From assembly GCA_013398055.1 (NCBI GenBank), contig VZRS01006705.1, positions 778,597 to 842,596 on the forward strand: a stretch of DNA of 64,000 nucleotides. The letters run 5' to 3'. The position numbers and the translations under genes are program-made. Origin of the DNA: Ifrita kowaldi. Its lineage: Eukaryota; Chordata; Aves; Passeriformes; Cinclosomatidae. Positions 21,991-35,160 of the stretch are shown here, piece after piece. How positions within the stretch are numbered: position 1 is the stretch's first letter; each line of letters begins with the position of its first letter. The notes beneath the pieces were generated by a model that saw nothing but the letters and a program-made list of their open reading frames with translations, did not search any database and was not told the DNA's origin.

Positions 21991-24900
21991 CTAATTTACT
22001 TTAGGGGCTATCCTCACTCAGCATCTAGAAAATAAGTCTTCTGCAGAGACACAGCCCTGGTAGATATTGCTGTGGGTATGGATCTTTGCAGACCAGAGCT
22101 ATCTAAAATCCAACCATTTTGGAGAAAAACACTCTGGCTTGTTTGTGCCCTGTCATGTACACGGGTCCTTCATTTTTCAGTAAGTTTGGCTACACTGCCT
22201 GAGTGTATTCATAATGAAAGCCAGTTATTTTGAAGTAAAAACTGGTAGAAATTATTGATAAAACAGAAACCGTGTCAGCAGTGCCTTAACTCACCATAAT
22301 TGCTTCTTTTTCAGTCCAGGTGGTTTGTTTTGTCCTGCAGTCCCAAGGATCTCAAAAATTTACTTCAGTAAGTACTATGCAAATGAATATTTCCACTAAT
22401 AAAATATGCATGGACATCTGAAATGCAAAACATGTACATAAATTGCCATGGGTTTTCTGAGGCATAGGAGCTCTATGTGTGACCAGAGCACAAGAAGTAA
22501 TTCAAATCAGCTTAGCACTAGCACTGAGGTGATCCAGAGAGCTATGAGGGGCTGCCTTACTTAAATAAACTTGAACTTGCCAGAGACTAGAGGCACTGCT
22601 AAATGAGATCCACTGAATGTCTCTGTGGTGGCCTATGAAGTTACCTCACCCAGTTATTGGTTGTCATCCTGTCTTGGAAGGTGCCCCTTTCCACAGCAAA
22701 ACTAGCAGAACAGAAGGTGTGCCCCACCCCAGCTGCTGTATTGCCACAGTCTGCTTCTTGCTTTAAACTGCAGGTGAAGTGAAATTGAAGCTAAACCAAC
22801 AGACTTCACACTGAAGCTGTTGAGACACTGACTATATTCTCTTGACTTCACTGTGAGCATGGCAACCACAAATACGGTGTTAGTAACTCCTTAAATTATT
22901 GCAAAAAGGTATGATGAGCTCATCTATTAATATCCCAACAATCACCAGCAACTTCATCTCAGCTGGTGTGGGAGGTCCTGTTACCCCATGACTTGGACCT
23001 GTGGCTTTTGTACTCTGTGGCATGCCAGGGCATTGGTCTTTTAAGCACAGCTTGCAAAGAACTGTATTGCAGGAACTGTCTTTTTAATGGCAATGAGATG
23101 GCTGCTGAAAAAAGGGCAACACATCAGCTCGTGTTTATGGGTTTTACAGCCAAAATGCCTTCAGCTGGCTACTAAAACACCTTAGCTTTCTTTTTGTGGC
23201 TATTCAGTCTTGAAGGTCCTTTCTGGTGTGCATAGTGAAAAGTGATATATGTTAACCATCCTCTAAAAAACAGACAAGATAAACAGTGTTTTCTTTCTTC
23301 CCTTGTAAGGGTTTAAAAGAACCAAGAGTATCTGCCAGATTTACAAGGAGGTGTGTTTTGGCGGTGTGGCTAAGATGAATTCACATTGTAGAGGAGCCAA
23401 AGGATGAATATTTCTGCTGCTGAAAACAGGAGTGAGTGCATTGGATGCACATCATGTCCATGTGACAGAAAAAAATGATCTGTAAAATTTCCTTCTAGCT
23501 TAAATTACAATTCCATAAAATTTGAAATGCCTTCAGCCCTTTCAGTATTGAGGCCAGCTCTAATCGCTTCAGTAGTAGCATGACTTCTCTGGCCTCTGTA
23601 ATACAATTCCTGATTTACTGCAAGAGATCAAGCTCAAGGCCACTGCAGCTCCATTTTACTACTTCATTCAATATATTGTGTATGTTGTTTATCAGATTGT
23701 CAGCTATCACTGCACGGGCAATACCAACCTGTGTAACTATACTTCCCATCTGTGGGTTTGGCACTGCATTAAATAGCCCTCCAGTCACACTCTTCCCAGT
23801 AAAGAAATAAAAGCAAAGAAAAGGCCCCCAAACCTGCAGCTTGATGTATTCTCACTGAAGAATGCTCAGGTTACCCTACCACTGGAGTCTTACAGAAGAG
23901 GCGATTGCTTCAGACACAGAGACTGGGATTTAAAAGCTGGTGTCTTCAGTTTACCTGACTGAATTTGCTAAATTGAAGATGCAAGTATGACTGCAGTCTC
24001 CTCTTCGAGCAGAATTAGATGATGGGCCATGCTGAGCAGCTGGAAAATGGCAAAGTCTCCGGTCATTACTACACTTTACAAAATGGACATCTGTTACAGG
24101 CTGAGCTAAGCACCTAAGGGAATCCCTACATGATCTTCTGCAGGAAGGCTTAGGCTTTCTCTGCCCACATCCCAAGCAGGTGCATGCTCCAGACTGGAGA
24201 GAAGCCAAGCAGCCATGTTAGGGGGGCAATAAGCATGAGTTAATACTCCCAGCCTCCCAGCAGGATTACTAGGTCAGGGGTGGCACTTTACTCCTGAGAA
24301 CTCTGCTCCTGGCTCCAAGTGGCTCATGTCTGGGAGACACAGCTCAGCAGCAGCAGTGTGTGACGCAGGTAGGATTGATGGAAGAGATGAACGAAGTGCC
24401 TGAACGAAGCATCTCACCTCCCACACCCCAAAATGCTGTAGACTGTCCATCCAACTCCCTGGTACTTTGTGCCCCTCATTCCTTTCACAGGGGTGATCAA
24501 GGCACCTAGCTCAGTGCTGTGAATGGCAGCATTTCAATTTGCTTTTAGGTATGGCATTATCAGTGTTAAAACGTCCAAAATGGCACTAAATACTGATGTG
24601 TTATTTTGGATCTTCCCCAGGGACCAGAATTTGACTTTTTAAAAAATCATATTTTGTTAGGAAACATGTGTTCAGAGCTCTATTAACCTCTCTACAGCTG
24701 ACACTCAAGGCCATCTGTGCAGCAGTTTGTTACAACACCACTAAACCTGGCAATTTAATTATGGGATGCCAGTTCTTTCTTCTCTGCTGTGAAGTGAACA
24801 TAGTCATCACTTGTTTCTATTTTTGCATGAAAATGATTCATAATGTAGAATGTACTGTACTACAAAAGGGATGGAAGAAAATAGTTCCATGATACATGTT

Positions 24901-27900
24901 GGGAGACAGAAGCAATGGCTTGCTGTGATTCACGCTTGTACTGCCCAGGCATTCCAAAAATGGTTTTCTTCACAATTAGCCACAAAATCTGTAAACCATA
25001 AAAGGAAAACCATCAGTTTAACAGCAAGTGATTCCGGCTGGCTGCTTGAAATAAAGGAAGGTGATAATTCATGGAGCAAGTGAAATGTCAAAACTTACTG
25101 GACATTTTCTCCTAATTAACTTTATAATCAGGCAGCCCACAGTGGCAGTCTTTGCTCTGAAGCTGAAAAGACTTACTGTGCTTCAAAAATCGATATGGTC
25201 TGATGAGAACTAACCCCTGATACTTATTATGGTGTGTCTGTGGCATAGTGCCCTCTGAGCAGCCGCTTGTTGAGGACAGGGGCATGTAAGGGATTGGCTG
25301 AACTGCAGCCCTGCTCCCCTGGACAGCTGAGGGGCTGCTGCCCACATATTCCCTGTGGAACAGACTTGGCAGAGAGAAGGCAGTGAGTAGGCTGAGCCCT
25401 GGCAGATTGCTCTTCCCCCAGCACAACAAAAAAGTGAAAACAACACTGCTGAGAGCACTCAGCTGGATGTCAGCTGAAATACGAAAATGTGGGTGCTGCT
25501 TCCCTCAACAAGCCTTTTTGCATTTTGGGACCTCCTCAAGCTTGGCACAACTAGGTATGTCTCAAGGACAACATGCTCCTTCCAAGGTTTCTTATGAGGT
25601 CTGAGCATCTGTCATCTTTGACTAGGAGAAGTTTACAGTTATGAGACAGGGTGAACTGGAGCTATGACTAATGACGCCCCTCTTACAGTTTATAAGCAGT
25701 ATATTTATTAACACATGCATCCTGAGAGCTGCCATGCACTTGGGAATGACTCTGGGAAAACATACATACACAATTATTACTACAGAAGCAAGGACAATTT
25801 ATTACAGCTGCTAATTTACTTTTTTAAACCAGAATCAGCAGTGATAATGCTTGTGTACATTCTGCTCTGTCTGTCATACCTAACTCAGTCATGGTCTTGG
25901 CTGTATTTCTCAAAGTAGACAGAGTGCCCTTCTACTTTTTTGGGCTGAATCTGTTTGCTGATCAACAATCTTAAGGTGCCACTAATTTTTAGATAGCTGA
26001 TGAAAATGAGAAAAGGGTTTTTTTTAAATCCTGAGTTATCTATGCCTTGCCATATTTATAATTCTAGATAAAATAGTATTTTTAAGAAATAAAATAAGCA
26101 TCACTACAGTTCCTCAGTGTTTGTTTTAAATATACCAAAGGATTGTATTAATACCAATTATCATGGGACAGATGCTGTCATTTAAGTAAAAGCTAACCTT
26201 TTATTTGAAAATCCTTTAGGATCTCATTAACTGCTCCATGCCAGGTAACCCATTTTGGTAGGAGAGCTGTTCTGAGTAAACAGCAACTTCTTAAATGAGT
26301 TACAGATACTGCTATTACACAATAATTTGCAGCAAACTAACACTTCTAATGTTATACTTGCAGCCTTGGAATTTCAGCCAGAATCTGGAGTGCTTTATGG
26401 ACAAACTAGAGCTGCTTGGCTGCTGATTTGGAGAACACATTTACACTTTGTGTTTATTTTGCTGCGTAGCTGTTTTGTGCCAGAAATGTTCTAGTTTGAC
26501 CTCAAGCTAACAACTAGTTACAAATGGCATCTGTGCTGAGGTTTTTCATCATATACCCTAAGTAATCTCATAAGCAACTGCTCTCCTTCTAAATTTCATC
26601 ATCATCACCATAATGACACAAACTGATGCACTAGTGCAGTGCCACTATGTGTGGGGGCTAGCTTTTCAATTTCATAAATGCATATCAACATCCTGGGAAT
26701 GGCTTAAAATACAGTTATGGTCAGGAAAAGGATTTTGTAAAAGCAATGACTCTGTGTTCTATATTAATTCTGAATTATAAACATAGCAGAAGATACACAA
26801 GTCCTACTTTCCAGATGGTTTTTTTTTATCCTGGTATTAACTGTCAGGAGAAAGCTCTGTCCTATTAGCAGTCTTAGGTCTATTGCTAAATGTCAGCTGC
26901 TTCACATACAAGAATTTTTCTTTGTCACTTCAACATTTCCAATATTCTTTTAATTAAACTCCCCCTTCAAAAGAGTCTTTTAAGTCACGATCCCAAGGGT
27001 CTGTGAGTCTCAGGATTAAGGGCTCCTGGGATTTCTTTCTGGGGTCCTGACTGTGTCAGGAAGGGCATTTCCCACTAATCACCAATCGCCTTTACTTAAT
27101 CATCCCCAAGTCAAATCTGCCAAATTTACAAATTAAGGGCCCAATCTTTTGTTAGCTCTGACTCAAGAAAGTTGCAGCACTCTTTGGTTTAGCTCAGTGA
27201 GAAGGATCACGGGCCTCCAAAGACCAGTCGGATTATGCTTTTCCCCTTCCCTCCTGCTCATCACTGAACGTTTAACCAGGTCTCTGAAGCTGACATGTAG
27301 TCTCAGGACAGCCCTGCAGCTGCTGCTGAGGGTCAGATGGGCACTGCCCCACCAACTCAGGCTGCCACCATCCAGCAGGGACAGGCTGGAGCTTGGGCAT
27401 TCAGCTGTCATGCTTGTAAAGCTTCTGCCTCAAGCATTCCAGTCCCTTTCTGCAAGCCTCTGAAGCTTGTTTTTGTAGTGCTTGGTCACTGCAGTGTTTG
27501 TTTCACCACTTGAGTGGCATCCTGGCCTGTGGATTATGCCCATGGCTGTCTTCCCTCAGTAGCTCTGCTGCTTCCTTTCCCCAGCACACCAGAAACTTGA
27601 GTTTTGCAGGAAATCTTAGTCTTCCTTGGGAGAAAGTAATCTCCCCCTTGACCTCGTCTGGCCATTTGGCCTTTTCTTTGATGAAGGAGAAAACATGCAT
27701 AATTTACAAACCATTCCCACGTGGCATAACAACATCCAGCTAAAAGGATTTGTTCCTATCTCCCTCCAGGAGACCAGGATATTTGAATATGCCAAATGTA
27801 TATAGAAATGTCTCTGCAAGCTTAAAAGAACCATGGCAAACCTTGCCACTTCTCTGGGAGGCTGCTGCAAGCCTATTTCAACTGGTGGGTATTGGGTGTG

Positions 27901-30450
27901 GTATTAAGGTGCTTGTGCCTTCTTTCTTACTTCTCTTTTGAAGCACACATAATAGTTATTACTGATGATAAGCAATCAAATCCTTGTCCTAGAATCCCAT
28001 CAATGGAGCAGCTGTAGAATGAGAACAGCAGTATTTGTAATGGCAGGGTGCAGCATATGCTGACTAGCTTGTAGGTTGGCACATACTCTACCTACTTCCA
28101 CACCCATCGGAGGTCAAAATGCTTCAAGAGCCAAGAGAAATCTATTAATATCATTCTAAGTGTTGTGGCTAAGGTCCAGGTAAGAAGAGCCTCAAATTAG
28201 AGAAACAAAATTCTCTATTTCCCATCCGTATTTTGACAACTAATAATCTGCTTTTATGGGTAGTCATTAAATGGTCACTGAATCAGTATCAGTGTGGTTT
28301 ATCTGCCATGCAAGTAACAGTAATGGTGGATGTGAGATCTGCCAAAACCATGGTCTGCTTTGGAGAGTTGACTTTTCAGAATTCTTTCACTCATAAACCT
28401 GCTTTGTTTTGTCATCTGCAACCTCTCTCATGCTTTTCCCTTGTTGCTCATTCTTTTTTCCTCTTCTCTGTCTTGTCCATAGGATTATACTTGGCATCCT
28501 ACCCACTTTTATTTCAAACATACAAACTTTGATCTATCTGATCTTCCATTCTAGCTGACCAACATGAGAAAAATTATGACACAAAATCTAGGGAAAATGC
28601 TGCTAAAATTTAAGACAGAAATCCAGTAAGCTTCTTTCTTTTATAATTACTTATTGTATTTTGTGTTTACTATTTGTCATAAGGTTGATCTTTAGGATAC
28701 AAGATTCTGAGCTTCCCATCCTAGATGACAGGAGTATTTGATGGCACATTCATTTATTCAGGATGATGAAGGCTAATTCTTTGTTAGACTGCAAAGGAAA
28801 GACATCATGCAGTTTTTTTACTGTGCATCTCATGACATTTTATATTTAAATGGGACTTATGTGGTTCATGAATTGGCCTTAAATCATCTACATGCTGTCA
28901 CTAAGCATTTTCTTAACAGCTGTTCTTTCCTTTAGTTAATTACTTATCAAATGTCAAAATGTGATGGCTGAGTGAAATGTCCTGTTATCTGAACAAACCC
29001 TAACTTCACAATCATTTTCTGTAGACAAACAAAATTAAGTGCTACATGAAAAATCACGAGACATTGTGACTGCACAAAAGCTTCATTTTTATGCCTGACT
29101 AAACCTGACAATCAAAAAATAAGGGAGGGGAGCAGGGAGAATGAATAAATATGCATTGCCCTACCTAATGGTTATGAACAGGTTCAGGACAAACCACAGC
29201 TGTTAAAGACCAAGTTGTGGGGGTTTTTTTCTGGAGACAAATATAAAATCCTTTTGTGGAAGATTATAATTCAAAATTGGCTGGTAGAAGTTGTTGGGTT
29301 TTTTTTTAGATGAGTATTCCAAAATCTGCTCTTCAACAAAATGTATGTTTTCATTCAAAATGGTACTAATAACCTGAAACTTCTGGAGAAGCAGACATGG
29401 CTGTAATAAATGACCAGCATTACCTATATCTGCTATGGCTATAAAATTATTATTTGGGTTTGGCTTGGAATGGGATTGAGGATTGAATTAGCTGTTCAAA
29501 AATGTAAACTTCAGCTCATTTCCCAGTAAAAAAATAGCATAGCCATTAGAAAGAAACATAAATACGAAGAAAATGTATTGCATAATAAGCTAAGGCTATT
29601 TTAGTGTGCTTTTCCTCTTCACAGAGTTGCTGTGTATTTTCTTAATGGCAGAGATCAACTTCCACATATAACTAGCAATGCCTTTTCTGGGTTGCTTTTG
29701 ATTGCTTCGATTGCAGCAATTTCAAGTTTGGGCTTAAAATGAGGTAAGAATATGTAGAGGAAAGGTTGAGTTATGGCGTAGTTTGCTGTCAATGTCTACA
29801 AACAAGTGATATGGATAACACTTCAGTTTCATATTAGGAGGAACTTCCCTAAATAAAGTTCCTTGTTAGTTCTCCTCTAACCCCGAAATGACAGGAGATG
29901 CTAAAAAAAATGAGAGTTTTATACCAGTGTCTATCAAGTCTAATCAGAAATAAGCCTTTAATGTGTCACTGACAAAAAAACCTGAAAAAAGTGAGGCCAG
30001 AATCTTGTTATATATACAAAAGTACTTTAGCTCAATAGGATGAGTCTACGTTTATTTTAAACCTTGCAGTTATTTCTGTGAATGAAGAGCGGGGACCAGA
30101 GTATCTCAAGAATGAAATATCTGTTTGCAGCTCTGCTCTGGAAAGTGTAGCTCTCATTTGCACATCTAAAGCCCACCGGTTAAAAAGCTCTAGCGAAAGG
30201 AGCAGAAAACCCTGGCTGAGCCCTGCAGCAGCTCCAGCTGTCCAGCAAACAAAGGCAGGAGGACTATGGTAAAAAAAGATGACAGGCAGTGTTTTGCTCT
30301 GAGGGCTGGAAAAGGATGTACCAGCATGTGCTGCCTTACTCTGGGACTGTGCTAAGTCACAAAATGTGAGTATGACTCCCTGGAGAGGGAAAAGCAAGAA
30401 AGTAATATAAAAAGGGGTTATATCCCTACTAGGCATTCACACCACCAAGC
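21991..30450. other. Intergenic sequence, no gene recognised
   Basis: I see no exon, RNA gene or clear mobile element. Several open frames around 25,100-25,600 and 27,150-27,870 overlap on both strands in moderately GC-rich DNA, which is the pattern of chance frames. Short homopolymer runs occur, for example T around 26,820 and 29,305. Confidence 0.6.
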
Positions 30451-30480
30451 AGGGGAAACTGAGGCAAAGGGTTGTTGCCT
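30451..30480 (-). repeat. MIR-core-like fragment (tentative)
   Basis: The + strand segment ggggaaactgaggcaaag equals the well-known reverse-complement MIR core (GGGGAAACTGAGGCACAG) with one change. Flanking similarity is not convincing, so it may be a short remnant or chance. Confidence 0.35.
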
Positions 30481-31170
30481 GCAGTGCTGTGAGCAGCCAT
30501 GTTTTCCTTTCATTTTCTATAAAAACAGGAGCTTATTTAGCACTCTTTCGTTAGTCCTTTTCCCTTCCTTCTTTGCTTGTTAGGAGGGGAGCATGGCCTC
30601 TCACGGCAGTTCAGGGAAGATATTTTCCTTTCCAATGCCCTGAGCAAAAGGAAATCTTCCTCCTTTTTGTTGCTAATTATACCTAAGAAAAGAGTTGCAT
30701 CTACTGTTTATAAGTAACAAATTATTCTGTGCAATCTGACTGCAGTCTAAACAGTGATGAAAAATTTAGAAATTAGTTGGTAGTGATGGACTGGAAGATA
30801 ATGAAGTTCTCAACTTCTTGTTTACATTACAGCATCCATAAGTAATGTTTGATAATGTATTTGCTGTGACATTGACATGATTATCTGCATCAGTTAAAAT
30901 GAGTGTTAATTTATAATCAACTGTGATTGGAATACTGTTCCATGGCATTGAGTTACTCACAACCAGAAATGTTCTGTTAATCAATCCAAGAGACTAATGG
31001 AAAGGGAAAAAAAAAAAAATTAGCTGCCTAGAAGTGCTAATGATGTCCTTAGGTAATTTTTTTTTTAATTCCAGTGTTTCTTCAAAATACCCTCTTATTT
31101 TGAAACCAGTACTCATATGAAGTTTCTTCCTTGTACATTGCTTTCCTTAAAAGTGCTTGCATCAATGAAA

Positions 31171-31202
31171 ATATAAATATATATATAAATATATATATTA
31201 AT
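31171..31202. repeat. AT-rich simple repeat (TA/TAAA)
   Basis: The stretch is made of alternating atataaatatatatat-type units with no G or C. It is a microsatellite-like tract, probably length-variable. Confidence 0.85.
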
Positions 31203-32385
31203 AGTATGGAGGGCTCAAAAATTAAGACCGTTTTTAAAACAGCTATTTGGAAATAGGAGAGACCCCTGAACTGAGAAATAACTGTCTCCTTTTACTCTAG
31301 GAACTGATAATTTGGCATATCCACTGCAGGATGTTTTTCCTCGGTTACGTGCTCATGGTCTGAGCTGCACCGAGGACCTGCAGGATGTGCAGCACACTGT
31401 AAAGCCAGGCTGCTAGAAACCAACTGTGTGAAGTGAAAGTTCCTCATCAGCATCAGTGCTCATTCTTCATTGGTTGATTGGGGTGATCTTGTGCTTTCCA
31501 AGAGCGGTTATGCATGCTGTTTGTTTGAAAAATCAAAGCAGCAACAAACTTCCAGTGCATCGGGATGATTCACATCACAGATACCGGTGCTCAAAATATT
31601 GTGAGCTACATATGGTAAGGAATACACTTTAAAGGCATTTGTCTAACTCCAAAAGTCTTCTGTTGTTGATGGGCAATGTAAGGTCTGTGAGTCACCCCCC
31701 ACACTTAATCACTGTGGCTAATAATTGGAGAACAGGAACTCCCCATGGGAGCTGTTGTGTAATGTTGATTTTAATAGGTCCTTGCTCAAGCCTACCCTTT
31801 GGCATAATGTGAGGGCTCCTAGTACCTCTGCCACATGAATAACCCCAGTGACTTCACTGTGAGTGAAGCACGGAGCATTGTGAAAGCCAGACTCCACCAA
31901 AGCCAGTGGTAAAACCCTCATTGCATGCGGAGAGGACAAGATCTCACCTGCAAGGGCTCTCTCTGCCCAGCTCTGCCAGCTGAGAGATGAGAGTCATGGG
32001 GCCAGTGTCCTCTCATGTCCTCACTATGTGAACAGGGTGAAACGCTTGCCAGTCATGCTGGTACCAGTCTTGCACTCAGAGGTACTCTTTTACCTTTTTG
32101 AGTCTCAGGTGCTTTGTATTGACTTTCATGCAGTCCATAGTTTTTTGTCTCAGGCTGAATCCTACTTTCAACCAAGTATTTCCACAAAGCCAGTGTGAGT
32201 TCCAATCCCTGCTTCAAATCTGTCAATGTAGGAAGAAAATCTTGCTATCACTGTACTGATATGCAGAGGTGCCACGTTTTGTCTGGCTGACTGTCCCCTG
32301 GATAGTGAGGGGGACTGTGTGTGCCTCTTGGGAGGGCTGGCATTGATGTGGCAGAGCAGCATCCAGGGCAGGAGCCCTGCTGCTG

Positions 32386-32425
32386 CTCATTTGTAAAATA
32401 GGCCTCACAGTGTTGTGACTCAGCT
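32386..32425 (+). repeat. MIR-like fragment (tentative)
   Basis: The segment ctcatttgtaaaataggcct followed by cacagtgttgtga resembles the MIR 3' core (CTCATCTGTAAAATGGGG ... GGGTTGTTGTGA). It is only about 40 bases and degenerate. Confidence 0.4.
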
Positions 32426-33026
32426 GGTTTTATTTGTGGCAGAAATGTAAATGTCTGGGCTACAAGGCAGGAGCTACACAGAAAGCTTTGTTCAGCAAGC
32501 TTAGGAACACGAAACTGCCACGGTGTTCAGGTGCATAAGTCCCTGAGTTTAATTCAGATTTTACTCCTAGCAGGGGTTGTTCATCTGCTCTGTAAATGAA
32601 GACATCTTATTTGGGTAGTCAGCATGGTTTTAGAATAGATCCTCAGGTTAGAAAACGTTGGCCTCAAGTTTTATTTACAATGTAGGACTCTCATGCAATT
32701 TGCAACACAGAGCAGGGGGGGAAATACAACATCTGGTTGTGTTTTATAGCTTCTACACTAATGCATCATGGCAAATCCATTTAAGTAAGCTGTACAAAAA
32801 CATCATCACTTCTGCTTAATTATAAATCTGTTGCATATCATTTTGGGTTTTGAAAATTAATATGGATAAAGAGACTTACCTCTAATCTATATCAAGAGAT
32901 GAACAGATGATGAACTCAAACCATCCAGTTCTATGCCAGTGCATTTCCCATCTGTACAGAAATGGAAAAATGTTTACTGTAATTAAGACCTGACAATTCA
33001 AGTAAACAATTTTGGTGGTGAGAGAT

Positions 33027-33040
33027 AAAAAAAAAAAAAA
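33027..33040. repeat. Poly-A tract (14 bases)
   Basis: Fourteen consecutive A occur in the intergenic region. No recognised retroelement body precedes it. Confidence 0.9.
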
Positions 33041-33184
33041 CCAAACAGTAAAAAGTAAAATCACATGTGAGAAAATGTCACTACATATTTTCAAGGTCAG
33101 TTGACACCAGAATACAGAAGGCAGGAAATGCACTCTTCAGTTTGAGTAATGGGTGTGTTCTTCCTCTTGGCAAAATGCATAAAG

Positions 33185-33275
33185 GTGAGCACATTGCTTA
33201 ACAGCTACGTGCTTCAGCTTTGGCTCCTCCAAAGTGGGGATAATAGCTTTCTAAAATGTATCTGAGAAGACTGGT
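33185..33275 (+). repeat. MIR-like SINE fragment
   Basis: The blocks ttgcttaacagc, gtgcttcagctttggctcct and aaagtggggataatagc occur in order with the spacing of MIR (ACTTAACC, GTGCCTCAGTTTCC, AAATGGGGATAATA). It is the best MIR match in the window. Confidence 0.55.
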
Positions 33276-35000
33276 TTGTTTTTATGCTGATACTGTATTA
33301 GTCAGAAGACTCAGTCACTCATCATCCATTGCATTGGGAAAGACACACAACTAGAGCACAGGGGAAGTGATAAAATTCAAACACCAGAGAGACAAAAAGG
33401 CAGATGACACCCATCATAAACTGCAAAGGCCAAGAGGGCATTAACCTCTGTTCCTCGTGTGACGATCCTTGCTGACTTAGGTTTATAAGTATCGAAACAT
33501 CTTGAAATTGTACCTTGAAATTTCTGTCTGCCAAGGTAGTATTTACTGCCTTTAGTGGATGAAGAACCCCTCAATAGAATGGTGGAATAGTATGTGACCT
33601 GGTTGGCACTTTGAGTCCTGTAATCTGTCACTCTTGTCTGCCTAGATTTGGAGAAAAAAGATCTCTATTTCCTCTGCTTTCTACTCCTCATCACATGTCT
33701 GATGTGACTTCTTTGTGAAGTATCTGAACAAGCAACTCGATTAACGTGACGACCATAGGCATATACATCCAGAGATGACAAATCTCAGGGACTATGGGCT
33801 TAGTCTGCTTAGCCAGCTGTGAGAAGGAAACATGGACAAGACCATTTTCAGCTTAGCCAAGGATAAGCATAACCAAGACTTTCTTTTCAGCTGTGGCTTG
33901 AATTATCACCAGTGTCTGGATACTCAAGGTAGCCTTGGGGCCAATTAGCATGTGCTGTACTCCATGCACACCTCTGAATAGCCCTTCCTTTGAGGAATGT
34001 GTTTAGAAAACTGCAAATCACAACACAATGATTCTTTCTCCAGAAACAAGAATCATCACAGTACATTTGTATCTTCCTTGGAGAAGGAAATATACACACA
34101 GCTCTGTTTTATTCTTAATTTCTGAAGCAGTGGGACATAATTATCTTATTTCAATGTCCTATTCCAATTACATTCCGTTTTACAATCCTATAAAATTCAA
34201 AATAACATGAAAAATCCTTATATGCCTATATTGTTATAGAAGTGTTATATGTAAAACTTTGTGCATTTAGAGCCAAAAAGTTTAAAAAGAAATCCAGTGT
34301 CATTCATTTGTGTTTGCTTACTTGCATTACTTTCCAGCTTGAATAATACCAATTTGATGGTTTATGATTATTTCACATTGAATTTCACTGCAGGCTCCCT
34401 CTGCACCAGCACAGCTCTTCAGTGGTTCACTGGTTGCAAATCCTGTGGGGAGAAAAATGATTTCTTTGTTGGAAGATAAAATTTAGTCTGGAATTTGTTT
34501 AAATTGCTGCTACCTGCCAATCAGTCCTGGACTTTATCACAGACTCATTAACATGTCAGCCCTGATACTGTAATGGATGCTTGGGCAAACCTCAGATCTG
34601 GCTTGGAAATCTCTGTAATGCCAAAGAATTAAATCCCCGACCCACTGAGTGCCAGGAGTGAGAAATAAGTAAAAGAAAGTAAGGTTAAAAATATAAGTAA
34701 CGGAAGTAAGAATTTGGGTGTACTGGCTTAGCCAAGAGCCTGGGAATCCCAAACTGGCTGATGTTCAGGGAGTGACTTGTGTCCCATTGGCACACAGCAC
34801 ACCACAGCCTGGTCACTAGTTCCACTAAGGAGGTAACAAAGGGGTGCTTGCTTTTTAAAACGAGTTCACTCTCAGCCTGTGTCTCATCCCGAGCCTTTTG
34901 CAGAGCTTGGTGCCCACACTTCCCTGTGTGTTCTTGTCAGTGAGTAAAATCCAGAGATCTTCCTGGACATGTTTTACTGGATTTTCTGTTTGTTGGAGGC
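33276..35000. other. Intergenic sequence, no gene recognised
   Basis: I see no exon, RNA gene or repeat that I can name. It is AT-rich around 34,040-34,300. Confidence 0.6.
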
Positions 35001-35002
35001 AG

Positions 35003-35160
35003 CGTGGCTCAGCAGGGCACTCAGTGGGGACGGAAGAGCTGTGGAGACCATGGGCAAGTAATTTCATGTTTTTGTTATTTTGACTTCCTGACACATCTAG
35101 AGATAATGACCTCTCACCTCTGAGACTGCTCTGGAGGTCACAATGACAATGGCTACTCAA
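35003..35160 (+). repeat. MIR-like SINE fragment (degenerate)
   Basis: The blocks gcgtggctcagcagggca, ccatgggcaagtaatttcat and tctagagataatgacctctc lie in the order of a MIR element (head, TTGGGCAAGT core, GATAATAATACCTACCTCA). Identity is low outside the core. Confidence 0.45.

Larger units (their letters stand above)
30481..33189. other. Intergenic sequence with simple repeats
   Basis: It contains poly-A runs at 31,006-31,019 and 33,027-33,040, an AT-only stretch at about 31,171-31,200 and a possible MIR remnant near 32,386-32,425 (ctcatttgtaaaatagg). No gene is recognised. Confidence 0.6.
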